Below are positions 13,096-22,093 of a DNA stretch of 64,000 bases, one piece after another. Position numbers and translations under genes: made by a program. Source of the stretch: Osmia lignaria lignaria (taxonomy: Eukaryota; Arthropoda; Insecta; Hymenoptera; Megachilidae); contig NW_027478162.1 of assembly GCF_051020975.1 (NCBI RefSeq), positions 16,864,001-16,928,000 of the forward strand. Reading direction: 5' to 3'. The notes under the pieces are model-generated. The model was not told where the DNA came from. It saw nothing but the letters and a program-made list of their open reading frames with translations, and searched no databases. The stretch's first letter is position 1; each line of letters starts with the position of its first letter.

Positions 13096-13819
13096 ATCAG
13101 ATGCGTAGTTCTCGAGATATATCAAGATATTTAAAAGTTCCGAAGCCGCACCAACAGAATAGAGATACAGAAACACCGTGGCCCCTTTCTTTGAGATAAC
13201 TCTGCACTATTGCGAGCTGTAAATGCCACTTCCAGCTTAGCTGTGCAGAAGAAGAACAACAAGAAGAAGAAATATCTCGAAATATGTCCGTTAGGCCCCT
13301 TCCCTTGAGATGAATCTGCAAATATCTCGGAAACGAAGCGAGCTATGGCAAAATGTTAAGAGACTTTATTTGTAGAGAATTAAGTTTCCTACTTTTTATG
13401 TTCTACGATATTTTTTGATCAGATGCGTAGTTCTCGAGATATATCAAGATATTTAAAAGTTCCGAAGCCGCACCAACAGAATAGAGATACAGAAACAGCG
13501 TGGCTCCTTTCTTTGAGATAACTCTGCACTATTGCGAGCTGGAAATGCCACTTCCAGTTTAGCTGTGCAGAAGAAGAACAACAAGAAGAAGAAATATCTC
13601 GAAATATGTCAGTTAGGCCCCTTCCCTTGAGATAAATCTGCAAATATCTCGGAAACGAAGCGAGCTATGGCATAATGTTAAGAGACCTTTTTTGTAGAGA
13701 ATTAAGTTTCCTACTTTTTATGTTCTATGATATTTTTTGATCAGATGCGCAGTTCTCGAGATATATCAAGATATTTAAAAGTTCCGAAGCCGCACCAACA
13801 TAATAGAGATACAGAAACA

Positions 13820-13875
13820 CCGTGGCCCCTTTCTTTGAGATAACTCTGCACTATTGCGAGCTGCAAATGCCACTT
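13820..13875 (+). repeat. Internal arm 1 of the monomer (ancient subrepeat)
   Basis: Monomer positions 82-137. It reads CCGT, GGCCCCTTTCTTTGAGATAA, CTCTGCA, then GCGAGCT and GCAAATG. The same string of words, in the same order, occurs at positions 194-268. Over the first 31 or so aligned bases I count about 28 matches once a 2-base gap is allowed. This indicates that an internal segment was duplicated before the monomer was amplified. Confidence 0.75.
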
Positions 13876-13890
13876 CCAGCTTAGCTGTGC

Positions 13891-13917
13891 AGAAGAAGAA
13901 CAACAAGAAGAAGAAAT
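13891..13917 (+). repeat. GAA/CAA trinucleotide tract within each monomer
   Basis: Each monomer carries a purine-rich tract of GAA units around a CAA pair: AGAAGAAGAA, CAACAAG, AAGAAGAAA. It is a hot spot of variation. The order of GAA and CAA units differs between monomer classes (for example GAACAACAACAAG in class D and GAACAACAAGAAG in class B), and the only multi-base deletion in the window (near 20655) falls exactly here. Confidence 0.9.
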
Positions 13918-13931
13918 ATCTCGAAATATGT

Positions 13932-14006
13932 CCGTCAGGCCCCTTCCCTTGAGATAAATCTGCAAATATCTCGGAAACGAAGCGAGCTATGGCAAAATGT
14001 TAAGAG
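13932..14006 (+). repeat. Internal arm 2 of the monomer (ancient subrepeat)
   Basis: Monomer positions 194-268, the diverged partner of arm 1. It reads CCGTCAGGCCCCTTCCCTTG, AGATAAATCTGCA, then a stretch of about 17 bases absent from arm 1 (AATATCTCGGAAACGAA), then GCGAGCT, ATG and GCAAAATG. The distance between equivalent words grows from 112 to 126 bases along the arms, which means insertions or deletions have accumulated since the duplication. Confidence 0.75.
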
Positions 14007-15389
14007 ACCTTTTTTGTAGAGAATTAAGTTTCCTACTTTTTATGTTCTATGATATTTTTTGATCAGATGCGCAGTTCTCGAGATATATCAAGATATTTAA
14101 AAGCTTCGAAGCTGCACCAACATAATAGAGGTACAGAAACACCGTGGCCCCTTTCTTTGAGATAACTCTGCACTATTGCGAGCTGCAAATGCCACTTCCA
14201 GCTTAGCTGTGCAGAAGAAGAACAACAAGAAGAAGAAATATCTCGGAATATGTCCGTCAGGCCCCTTCCCTTGAGATAAATCTGCAAATATCTCGGAAAC
14301 GAAGCGAGCTATGGCAAAATGTTAAGAGACCTTATTTGTAGAGAATTAAGTTTCCTACTTTTTATGTTCTATGATATTTTTTGATCAGATGCGTAGTTCT
14401 CTAGATATATCGAGATATTTAAAAGTTCCGAAGCCGCACCAACATAATAGAGGTACAGAAACACCGTGGCCCCTTTCTTTGAGATAACTCTGCACTATTG
14501 CGAGCTGCAAATGCCACTTCCAGCTTAGCTGTGCAGAAGAAGAACAACAAGAAGAAGAAATATCTCGAAATATGTCCGTCAGGCCCCTTCCCTTGAGATA
14601 AATCTGCAAATATCTCGGAAACGAAGCGAGCTATGGCAAAATGTTAAGAGACCTCTTTTGTAGAGAATTATGGTTCCTACAATTTATGTTCTATGATATT
14701 TTTTGATCAGAAGCGTAGTTCTCGAGATATATCAAGATATTTAAAAGTTCCGAAGCCGCACCAACATAATAGAGATACAGAAACACCGTGGCCCCTTTCT
14801 TTGAGATAACTCTGCACTATTGCGAGCTGCAACTGCCACTTCCAGCTTAGCTGTGCAGAGGAAGAACAACAAGAAGAAGAAATATCTCGAAATATGTCCG
14901 TCAGGCCCCTTCCCTTGAGATATATCTGCAAATATCTCGGAAACGAAGCGAGCTATGGCAAAATGTTAAGAGACCTTTTTTGTAGAGAATTATGTTTCCT
15001 ACAATTTATGTTCTATGATATTTTTTGATCAGAAGCGTAGTTTTCGCGATATATCAAGATATTTAAAAGTTCCGAAGCCGCACCAACATAATAGAGATAC
15101 AGAAACACCGTGGCCCCTTTCTTTGGGATAACTCTGCACTATTGCGAGCTGGAAATGCCACTTCCAGTTTAGCTGTGCAGAACAAGAACAACAAGAAGAA
15201 GAAATATCTCGAAATATGTCCGTCAGGACCCTTCCCTTGAGATAAATCTGCAAATATCTCGGAAACGAAGCGAGCTATGGCAAAACGTTAAGAGACCTTT
15301 TTTGTAGAGAATTATGTTTCCTACAATTTATGTTCTATGATATTTTTTGATCAGATGCGTAGTTCTCGAGACATGTCAAGATATTTAAA

Positions 15390-15401
15390 AGCTTCGAAGC
15401 T
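15390..15401. other. Perfect 12-bp palindrome AGCTTCGAAGCT (A/C-class monomers)
   Basis: AGCTTCGAAGCT equals its own reverse complement. The consensus here is AGTTCCGAAGCC, which is not palindromic. It occurs in the class A and C monomers from 15349 through 25957, in P2 of the next HOR (27245, 29820), and in an earlier relative at 14102-14113. Its TTCGAA centre is repeated in the second palindrome of the same monomers. Confidence 0.85.
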
Positions 15402-15525
15402 GCACCAACATAATAGAGGTACAGAAACACCGTGGCCCCTTTCTTTGAGATAACTCTGCACTATTGCGAGCTGCAGATGCCACTTCCAGCTTAGCTGTGC
15501 AGAAGAAGAACAACAAGAAGAAGAA

Positions 15526-15539
15526 ATATTTCGAAATAT
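15526..15539. other. Perfect 14-bp palindrome ATATTTCGAAATAT (A/C-class monomers)
   Basis: One substitution from the usual ATATCTCGAAATAT makes this 14-bp perfect palindrome. It is present in class A and C monomers, in most F monomers and in P2, often together with the 12-bp TTCGAA palindrome about 135 bp upstream. Any protein-binding role is unknown. Confidence 0.85.
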
Positions 15540-17602
15540 GTCCGTCAGGCCCCTTCCCTTGAGATAAATCTGCAAATATCTCGGAAACGAAGCGAGCTAT
15601 GGCAAAATGTTAAGAGACCTTTTTTGTAGAGAATTAAGTTTCCTACTTTTTATGTTCTATGATACTTTTTGATCAGATGCGTAGTTCTCGAGATATATCA
15701 AGATATTTAAAAGTTCCGAAGCCGCACCAACATAATAGAGATACAGAAACACCGTGGCCCCTTTCTTTGAGATAACTCTGCACGATTGCGAGCTGGAAAT
15801 GCCACTTCCAGTTTAGCTGTGCAGAAGAACAACAACAAGAAGAAGAAATATCTCGAAATATGTCCATCAGGACCCTTCCCTTGAGATAAATCTGCAAATA
15901 TCTCGGAAACGAAGCGAGCTATGGCAAAATGTTAAGAGACCTTTTTTGTAGAGAATTATGTTTCCTACAATTTATGTTCTATGATATTTTTTGATCAGAT
16001 GCGCAGTTCTCGGGATATATCAAGATATTTAAAAGTTCCGAAGCCGCACCAACATAATAGAGATACAGAAACACCGTGGCCCCTTTCTTTGAGATAACTT
16101 TCCACTATTGCGAGGTGTAAATGCCACTTCCAGCTTAGCTGTGCAGAAGAAGAACAACAAGAAGAAGAAATATCTCGAAATATGTCCGTCAGGCCCCTTC
16201 CCTTGAGATATATCTGCAAATATCTCGGAAACGAAGCGAGCTATGGCAAAATGTTAAGAGACCTTTTTTGTAGAGACTTATGTTTCCTACAATTTATGTT
16301 CTATGATATTTTTTGATCAGAAGCGTAGTTTTCGATATATATCAAGATATTTAAAAGTTCCGAAGCCGCACCAACATAATAGAGATACAGAAACACCGTG
16401 GCCCCTTTCTTTGGGATAACTCTGCACTATTGCGAGCTGGAAATGCCACTTCCAGTTTAGCTGTGCAGAACAAGAACAACAAGAAGAAGAAATATCTCGA
16501 AATATGTACGTCAGGACCCTTCCCTTGAGATAAATCTGCAAATATCTCGGAAACGAAGCGAGCTATGGCAAAACCTTAAGAGACCTTTTTTGTAGAGAAT
16601 TATGTTTCCTACAATTTATGTTCTATGATATTTTTTGATCAGATGCGCAGTTCTCGAGATATATCAAGATATTTAAAAGTTCCGAAGCCGCACCAACATA
16701 ATAGAGATACAGAAACACCGTGGCCCCTTTCTTTGAGATAACTTTCCACTATTGCGAGCTGTAAATGCCACTTCCAGCTTAGCTGTGCAGAAGAACAACA
16801 ACAAGAAGAAGAAATATCTCGAAATATGTCCATCAGGACCCTTCCCTTGAGATAAATCTGCAAATATCTCGGAAACGAAGCGAGCTATGGCAAAATGTTA
16901 AGAGACCTTTTTTGTAGAGAATTATGTTTCCTACAATTTATGTTGTATGATATTTTTTGATCAGAAGCGTAGTTTTCGAGATATATCGAGATATTTAAAA
17001 GTTGCGAAGCCGCACCAACATAATAGAGATACAGAAACACCGTGGCCCCTTTCTTTGGGATAACTCTGCACTATTGCGAGCTGGAAATGCCACTTCCAGC
17101 TTAGCTGTGCAGAGGAAGAACAACAAGAAGAAGAAATATTTCGAAATATGTCCGTCAGGCCCCTTCCCTTGAGATAAATCTGCAAATATCTCGGAAACGA
17201 AGCGAGCTATGGCAAAATGTTAAGAGACCTTTTTTGTAGAGAATTAAGTTTCCTACTTTTTATGTTCTATGATATTTTTTGATCAGATGCGTAGTTCTCG
17301 AGATATATCAAGATATTTAAAAGTTCCGAAGCCGCACCAACATAATAGAGATACAGAAACACCGTGGCCCCTTTCTTTGAGATAACTCTGCACTATTGCG
17401 AGCTGCAAATGCCACTTCCAGCTTAGCTGTGCAGAAGAAGAACAACAAGAAGAAGAAATATCTCGAAATATGTCCGTCAGGCCCCTTCCCTTGAGATAAA
17501 TCTGCAAATATCTCGGAAACGAAGCGAGCTATGGCAAAATGTTAAGAGACCTTTTTTGTAGAGAATTATGTTTCCTACAATTTACGTTCTCTGATATTTT
17601 GT

Positions 17603-17923
17603 GATCAGAAGCGTAGTTTTCGAGATATTCGAGATATTTAAAAGTTCCGAAGCCGCACCAACATAATAGAGATACAGAAACACCGTGGCCCCTTTCTTTG
17701 AGATAACTCTGCACTATTGCGAGCTGCAAATGCCACTTCCAGCTTAGCTGTGCAGAAGAGGAACAACAAGAAGAAGAAATATCTCGGAATATGTCCGTCA
17801 GGCCCCTTCCCTTGAGATAAATCTGCAAATATCTCGGAAACGAAGCGAGCTATGGCAAAATGTTAAGAGACCTTATTTGTAGAGAATTAAGTTTCCTACT
17901 TTTTATGTTCTATGATATTTTTT
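17603..17923 (+). repeat. 321-bp H monomer, first copy
   Basis: One base is missing from the usual GAGATATATCGAG, giving GAGATATTCGAG near 17622-17634. The preceding TTACGTTCTCTGATATTTTG is also specific to H. The same set of changes recurs at 20178-20498 and 24992-25312, marking common descent. Confidence 0.95.
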
Positions 17924-20498
17924 GATCAGATGCGTAGTTCTCGAGATATGTCAAGATATTTAAAAGCTTCGAAGCTGCACCAACATAATAGAGGTACAGA
18001 AACACCGTGGCCCCTTTCTTTGAGATAACTCTGCACTATTGCGAGCTGCAGATGCCACTTCCAGCTTAGCTGTGCAGAAGAAGAACAACAAGAAGAAGAA
18101 ATATTTCGAAATATGTCCGTCAGGCCCCTTCCCTTGAGATAAATCTGCAAATATCTCGGAAACGAAGCGAGCTATGGCAAAATGTTAAGAGACCTTTTTT
18201 GTAGAGAATTAAGTTTCCTACTTTTTATGTTCTATGATACTTTTTGATCAGATGCGTAGTTCTCGAGATATATCAAGATATTTAAAAGTTCCGAAGCCGC
18301 ACCAACATAATAGAGATACAGAAACACCGTGGCCCCTTTCTTTGAGATAACTCTGCACGATTGCGAGCTGGAAATGCCACTTCCAGTTTAGCTGTGCAGA
18401 AGAACAACAAGAAGAAGAAGAAATATCTCGAAATATGTCCATCAGGACCCTTCCCTTGAGATAAATCTGCAAATATCTCGGAAACGAAGCGAGCTATGGC
18501 AAAATGTTAAGAGACCTTTTTTGTAGAGAATTATGTTTCCTACAATTTATGTTCTATGATATTTTTTGATCAGATGCGTAGTTCTCGAGACATGTCAAGA
18601 TATTTAAAAGCTTCGAAGCTGCACCAACATAATAGAGGTACAGAAACACCGTGGCCCCTTTCTTTGAGATAACTCTGCACTATTGCGAGCTGCAGATGCC
18701 ACTTCCAGCTTAGCTGTGCAGAAGAAGAACAACAAGAAGAAGAAATATTTCGAAATATGTCCGTCAGGCCCCTTCCCTTGAGATAAATCTGCAAATATCT
18801 CGGAAACGAAGCGAGCTATGGCAAAATGTTAAGAGACCTTTTTTGTAGAGAATTAAGTTTCCTACTTTCTATGTTCTATGATACTTTTTGATCAGATGCG
18901 TAGTTCTCGAGATATATCAAGATATTTAAAAGTTCCGAAGCCGCACCAACATAATAGAGATACAGAAACACCGTGGCCCCTTTCTTTGAGATAACTCTGC
19001 ACGATTGCGAGCTGGAAATGCCACTTCCAGTTTAGCTGTGCAGAAGAACAACAACAAGAAGAAGAAATATCTCGAAATATGTCCATCAGGACCCTTCCCT
19101 TGAGATAAATCTGCAAATATCTCGGAAACGAAGCGAGCTATGGCAAAATGTTAAGAGACCTTTTTTGTAGAGAATTATGTTTCCTACAATTTATGTTCTA
19201 TGATATTTTTTGATCAGATGCGCAGTTCTCGGGATATATCAAGATATTTAAAAGTTCCGAAGCCGCACCAACATAATAGAGATACAGAAACACCGTGGCC
19301 CCTTTCTTTGAGATAACTTTCCACTATTGCGAGGTGTAAATGCCACTTCCAGCTTAGCTGTGCAGAAGAAGAACAACAAGAAGAAGAAATATCTCGAAAT
19401 ATGTCCGTCAGGCCCCTTCCCTTGAGATATATCTGCAAATATCTCGGAAACGAAGCGAGCTATGGCAAAATGTTAAGAGACCTTTTTTGTAGAGACTTAT
19501 GTTTCCTACAATTTATGTTCCATGATATTTTTTGATCAGAAGCGTAGTTTTCGATATATATTAAGATATTTAAAAGTTCCGAAGCCGCACCAACATAATA
19601 GAGATACAGAAACACCGTGGCCCCTTTCTTTGGGATAACTCTGCACTATTGCGAGCTGGAAATGCCACTTCCAGCTTAGCTGTGCAGAGGAAGAACAACA
19701 AGAAGAAGAAATATTTCGAAATATGTCCGTCAGGCCCCTTCCCTTGAGATAAATCTGCAAATATCTCGGAAACGAAGCGAGCTATGGCAAAATGTTAAGA
19801 GACCTTTTTTGTAGAGAATTAAGTTTCCTACTTTTTATGTTCTATGATATTTTTTGATCAGATGCGTAGTTCTCGAGATATATCAAGATATTTAAAAGTT
19901 CCGAAGCCGCACCAACATAATAGAGATACAGAAACACCGTGGCCCCTTTCTTTGAGATAACTCTGCACTATTGCGAGCTGCAAATGCCACTTCCAGCTTA
20001 GCTGTGCAGAAGAAGAACAACAAGAAGAAGAAATATCTCGAAATATGTCCGTCAGGCCCCTTCCCTTGAGATAAATCTGCAAATATCTCGGAAACGAAGC
20101 GAGCTATGGCAAAATGTTAAGAGACCTTTTTTGTAGAGAATTATGTTTCCTACAATTTACGTTCTCTGATATTTTGTGATCAGAAGCGTAGTTTTCGAGA
20201 TATTCGAGATATTTAAAAGTTCCGAAGCCGCACCAACATAATAGAGATACAGAAACACCGTGGCCCCTTTCTTTGAGATAACTCTGCACTATTGCGAGCT
20301 GCAAATGCCACTTCCAGCTTAGCTGTGCAGAAGAGGAACAACAAGAAGAAGAAATATCTCGGAATATGTCCGTCAGGCCCCTTCCCTTGAGATAAATCTG
20401 CAAATATCTCGGAAACGAAGCGAGCTATGGCAAAATGTTAAGAGACCTTATTTGTAGAGAATTAAGTTTCCTACTTTTTATGTTCTATGATATTTTTT
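17924..20498 (+). repeat. 8-monomer HOR, complete unit A-H (2,575 bp)
   Basis: This unit shows the full order A B C D E F G H. A (17924) and C (18568) are nearly the same sequence, as are B (18246) and D (18890). A and C differ by GATATGTC against GACATGTC; B and D differ in the GAA/CAA order. The octamer therefore contains an older dimer duplication, (AB)(CD)EFGH. Confidence 0.9.
20178..20498 (+). repeat. 321-bp H monomer, second copy
   Basis: It has the same one-base deletion and H markers as the monomer at 17603, 2,575 bp upstream. It closes the complete A-H unit. Confidence 0.95.
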
Positions 20499-20805
20499 GA
20501 TCAGATGCGTAGTTCTCGAGATATGTCAAGATATTTAAAAGCTTCGAAGCTGCACCAACATAATAGAGGTACAGAAACACCGTGGCCCCTTTCTTTGAGA
20601 TAACTCTGCACTATTGCGAGCTGCAGATGCCACTTCCAGCTTAGCTGTGCAGAAGAAGAAATATTTCGAAATATGTCCGTCAGGCCCCTTCCCTTGAGAT
20701 AAATCTGCAAATATCTCGGAAACGAAGCGAGCTATGGCAAAATGTTAAGAGACCTTTTTTGTAGAGAATTAAGTTTCCTACTTTTTATGTTCTATGATAC
20801 TTTTT
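20499..20805 (+). repeat. 307-bp monomer with 15-bp deletion in the GAA tract
   Basis: Around 20651-20664 the sequence reads GCAGAAGAAGAAATATTTCG, where other class A monomers have the full GAA, CAA, GAA tract. Exactly 15 bases are absent, equal to five trinucleotides, and the deletion is flanked by AGAAGAA direct repeats. Replication slippage or short-repeat recombination explains it. Confidence 0.95.
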
Positions 20806-22093
20806 GATCAGATGCGTAGTTCTCGAGATATATCAAGATATTTAAAAGTTCCGAAGCCGCACCAACATAATAGAGATACAGAAACACCGTGGCCCCTTTC
20901 TTTGAGATAACTCTGCACGATTGCGAGCTGGAAATGCCACTTCCAGTTTAGCTGTGCAGAAGAACAACAAGAAGAAGAAGAAATATCTCGAAATATGTCC
21001 ATCAGGACCCTTCCCTTGAGATAAATCTGCAAATATCTCGGAAACGAAGCGAGCTATGGCAAAATGTTAAGAGACCTTTTTTGTAGAGAATTATGTTTCC
21101 TACAATTTATGTTCTATGATATTTTTTGATCAGATGCGTAGTTCTCGAGACATGTCAAGATATTTAAAAGCTTCGAAGCTGCACCAACATAATAGAGGTA
21201 CAGAAACACCGTGGCCCCTTTCTTTGAGATAACTCTGCACTATTGCGAGCTGCAGATGCCACTTCCAGCTTAGCTGTGCAGAAGAAGAACAACAAGAAGA
21301 AGAAATATTTCGAAATATGTCCGTCAGGCCCCTTCCCTTGAGATAAATCTGCAAATATCTCGGAAACGAAGCGAGCTATGGCAAAATGTTAAGAGACCTT
21401 TTTTGTAGAGAATTAAGTTTCCTACTTTTTATGTTCTATGATACTTTTTGATCAGATGCGTAGTTCTCGAGATATATCAAGATATTTAAAAGTTCCGAAG
21501 CCGCACCAACATAATAGAGATACAGAAACACCGTGGCCCCTTTCTTTGAGATAACTCTGCACGATTGCGAGCTGGAAATGCCACTTCCAGTTTAGCTGTG
21601 CAGAAGAACAACAACAAGAAGAAGAAATATCTCGAAATATGTCCATCAGGACCCTTCCCTTGAGATAAATCTGCAAATATCTCGGAAACGAAGCGAGCTA
21701 TGGCAAAATGTTAAGAGACCTTTTTTGTAGAGAATTATGTTTCCTACAATTTATGTTCTATGATATTTTTTGATCAGATGCGTAGTTCTCGAGACATATC
21801 AAGATATTTAAAAGTTCCGAAGCCGCACCAACATAATAGAGATACAGAAACACCGTGGCCCCTTTCTTTGAGATAACTCTGCACTATTGCGAGCTGCAAA
21901 TGCCACTTCCAGCTTAGCTGTGCAGAAGAGGAACAACAAGAAGAAGAAATATCTCGGAATATGTCCGTCAGGCCCCTTCCCTTGAGATAAATCTGCAAAT
22001 ATCTCGGAAACGAAGCGAGCTATGGCAAAATGTTAAGAGACCTTATTTGTAGAGAATTAAGTTTCCTACTTTTTATGTTCTATGATATTTTTT
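20499..22093 (+). repeat. Shortened HOR unit A B C D H (1,595 bp)
   Basis: Order is A (with a 15-bp deletion), B, C, D, then a hybrid monomer from 21772. The hybrid's tail has H markers (GAGGAACAAC, CTCGGAATATG, CCTTATTTGTAG), but it lacks H's GATATTCGAG head and carries GAGACATATC. E, F and G are missing. A deletion by unequal exchange from D/E into H is the simplest reading. Confidence 0.85.

Larger units (their letters stand above)
13739..14060 (+). repeat. Reference monomer (consensus-like, 322 bp)
   Basis: This copy is close to the majority sequence and is used for monomer coordinates 1-322, starting at GATCAG. In order it holds a GAGATAT-rich segment (positions 16-38), a first internal arm starting CCGTGG (82), a GAA/CAA purine-rich tract (153-178), a TCTCGAAATAT word (181-191), a second internal arm starting CCGTCAGG (194), a short inverted repeat (213-234), and three T-runs near 272-277, 299-303 and 317-322. 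Hand count gives about 126 G+C of 322 (39%) and 11 CpG dinucleotides. The starting point is arbitrary, because a tandem array has no natural phase. Confidence 0.95.
13096..15348 (+). repeat. Satellite monomers without clear HOR order
   Basis: Seven monomers of mixed type bridge the 17-mer region and the 8-mer region. They include the first monomer (from 14061) with AGCTTCGAAGCT and GAGGTACAG, which foreshadows the A and C classes, and one (from 15027) with GAACAAGAACAAC and TTTGGGATAAC, which recurs at 26923 and 29498. Nothing other than satellite is present. Confidence 0.85.
15349..17923 (+). repeat. 8-monomer HOR family, first unit (C D E F* D/E F* G H)
   Basis: Eight monomers, 2,575 bp. 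Class tags are GAGACATGTC (C), CACGATTGCG with GTCCATCAGGACCC (D), CTTTCCACTATTGCGAGGTG (E), TTCGATATATAT with TTTGGGATAAC (F), consensus-like (G), and GATATTCGAG with GAGGAACAAC (H). The monomer from 16637 joins an E-like head and middle (GATGCGCAG, CTTTCCACTATTG) to a D-like tract and tail, so it is a chimera. The unit ends with the 321-bp H monomer. Confidence 0.8.

Noticed and set aside
13968..13990. CENP-B box-like sequence
   Set aside because: On the minus strand CTTCGTTTCCGAG matches the start of the known box (TTCG) but lacks the required A and CGGG positions. It is a half match at best.
14010..14060. T-runs at monomer 272-277, 299-303 and 317-322 as phased bent DNA or a terminator
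   Set aside because: Centre spacings of about 26 and 18 bases do not match the helical repeat well, and there is no preceding stable hairpin or gene to terminate.
15386..15403. RNA polymerase III B-box-like core at AGCTTCGAAGCT, with TGGCAAAATG as a possible A box
   Set aside because: The core TTCGAA fits only in part, spacing is unusual, and T-runs between the two would terminate polymerase III. No tRNA-like fold is evident.
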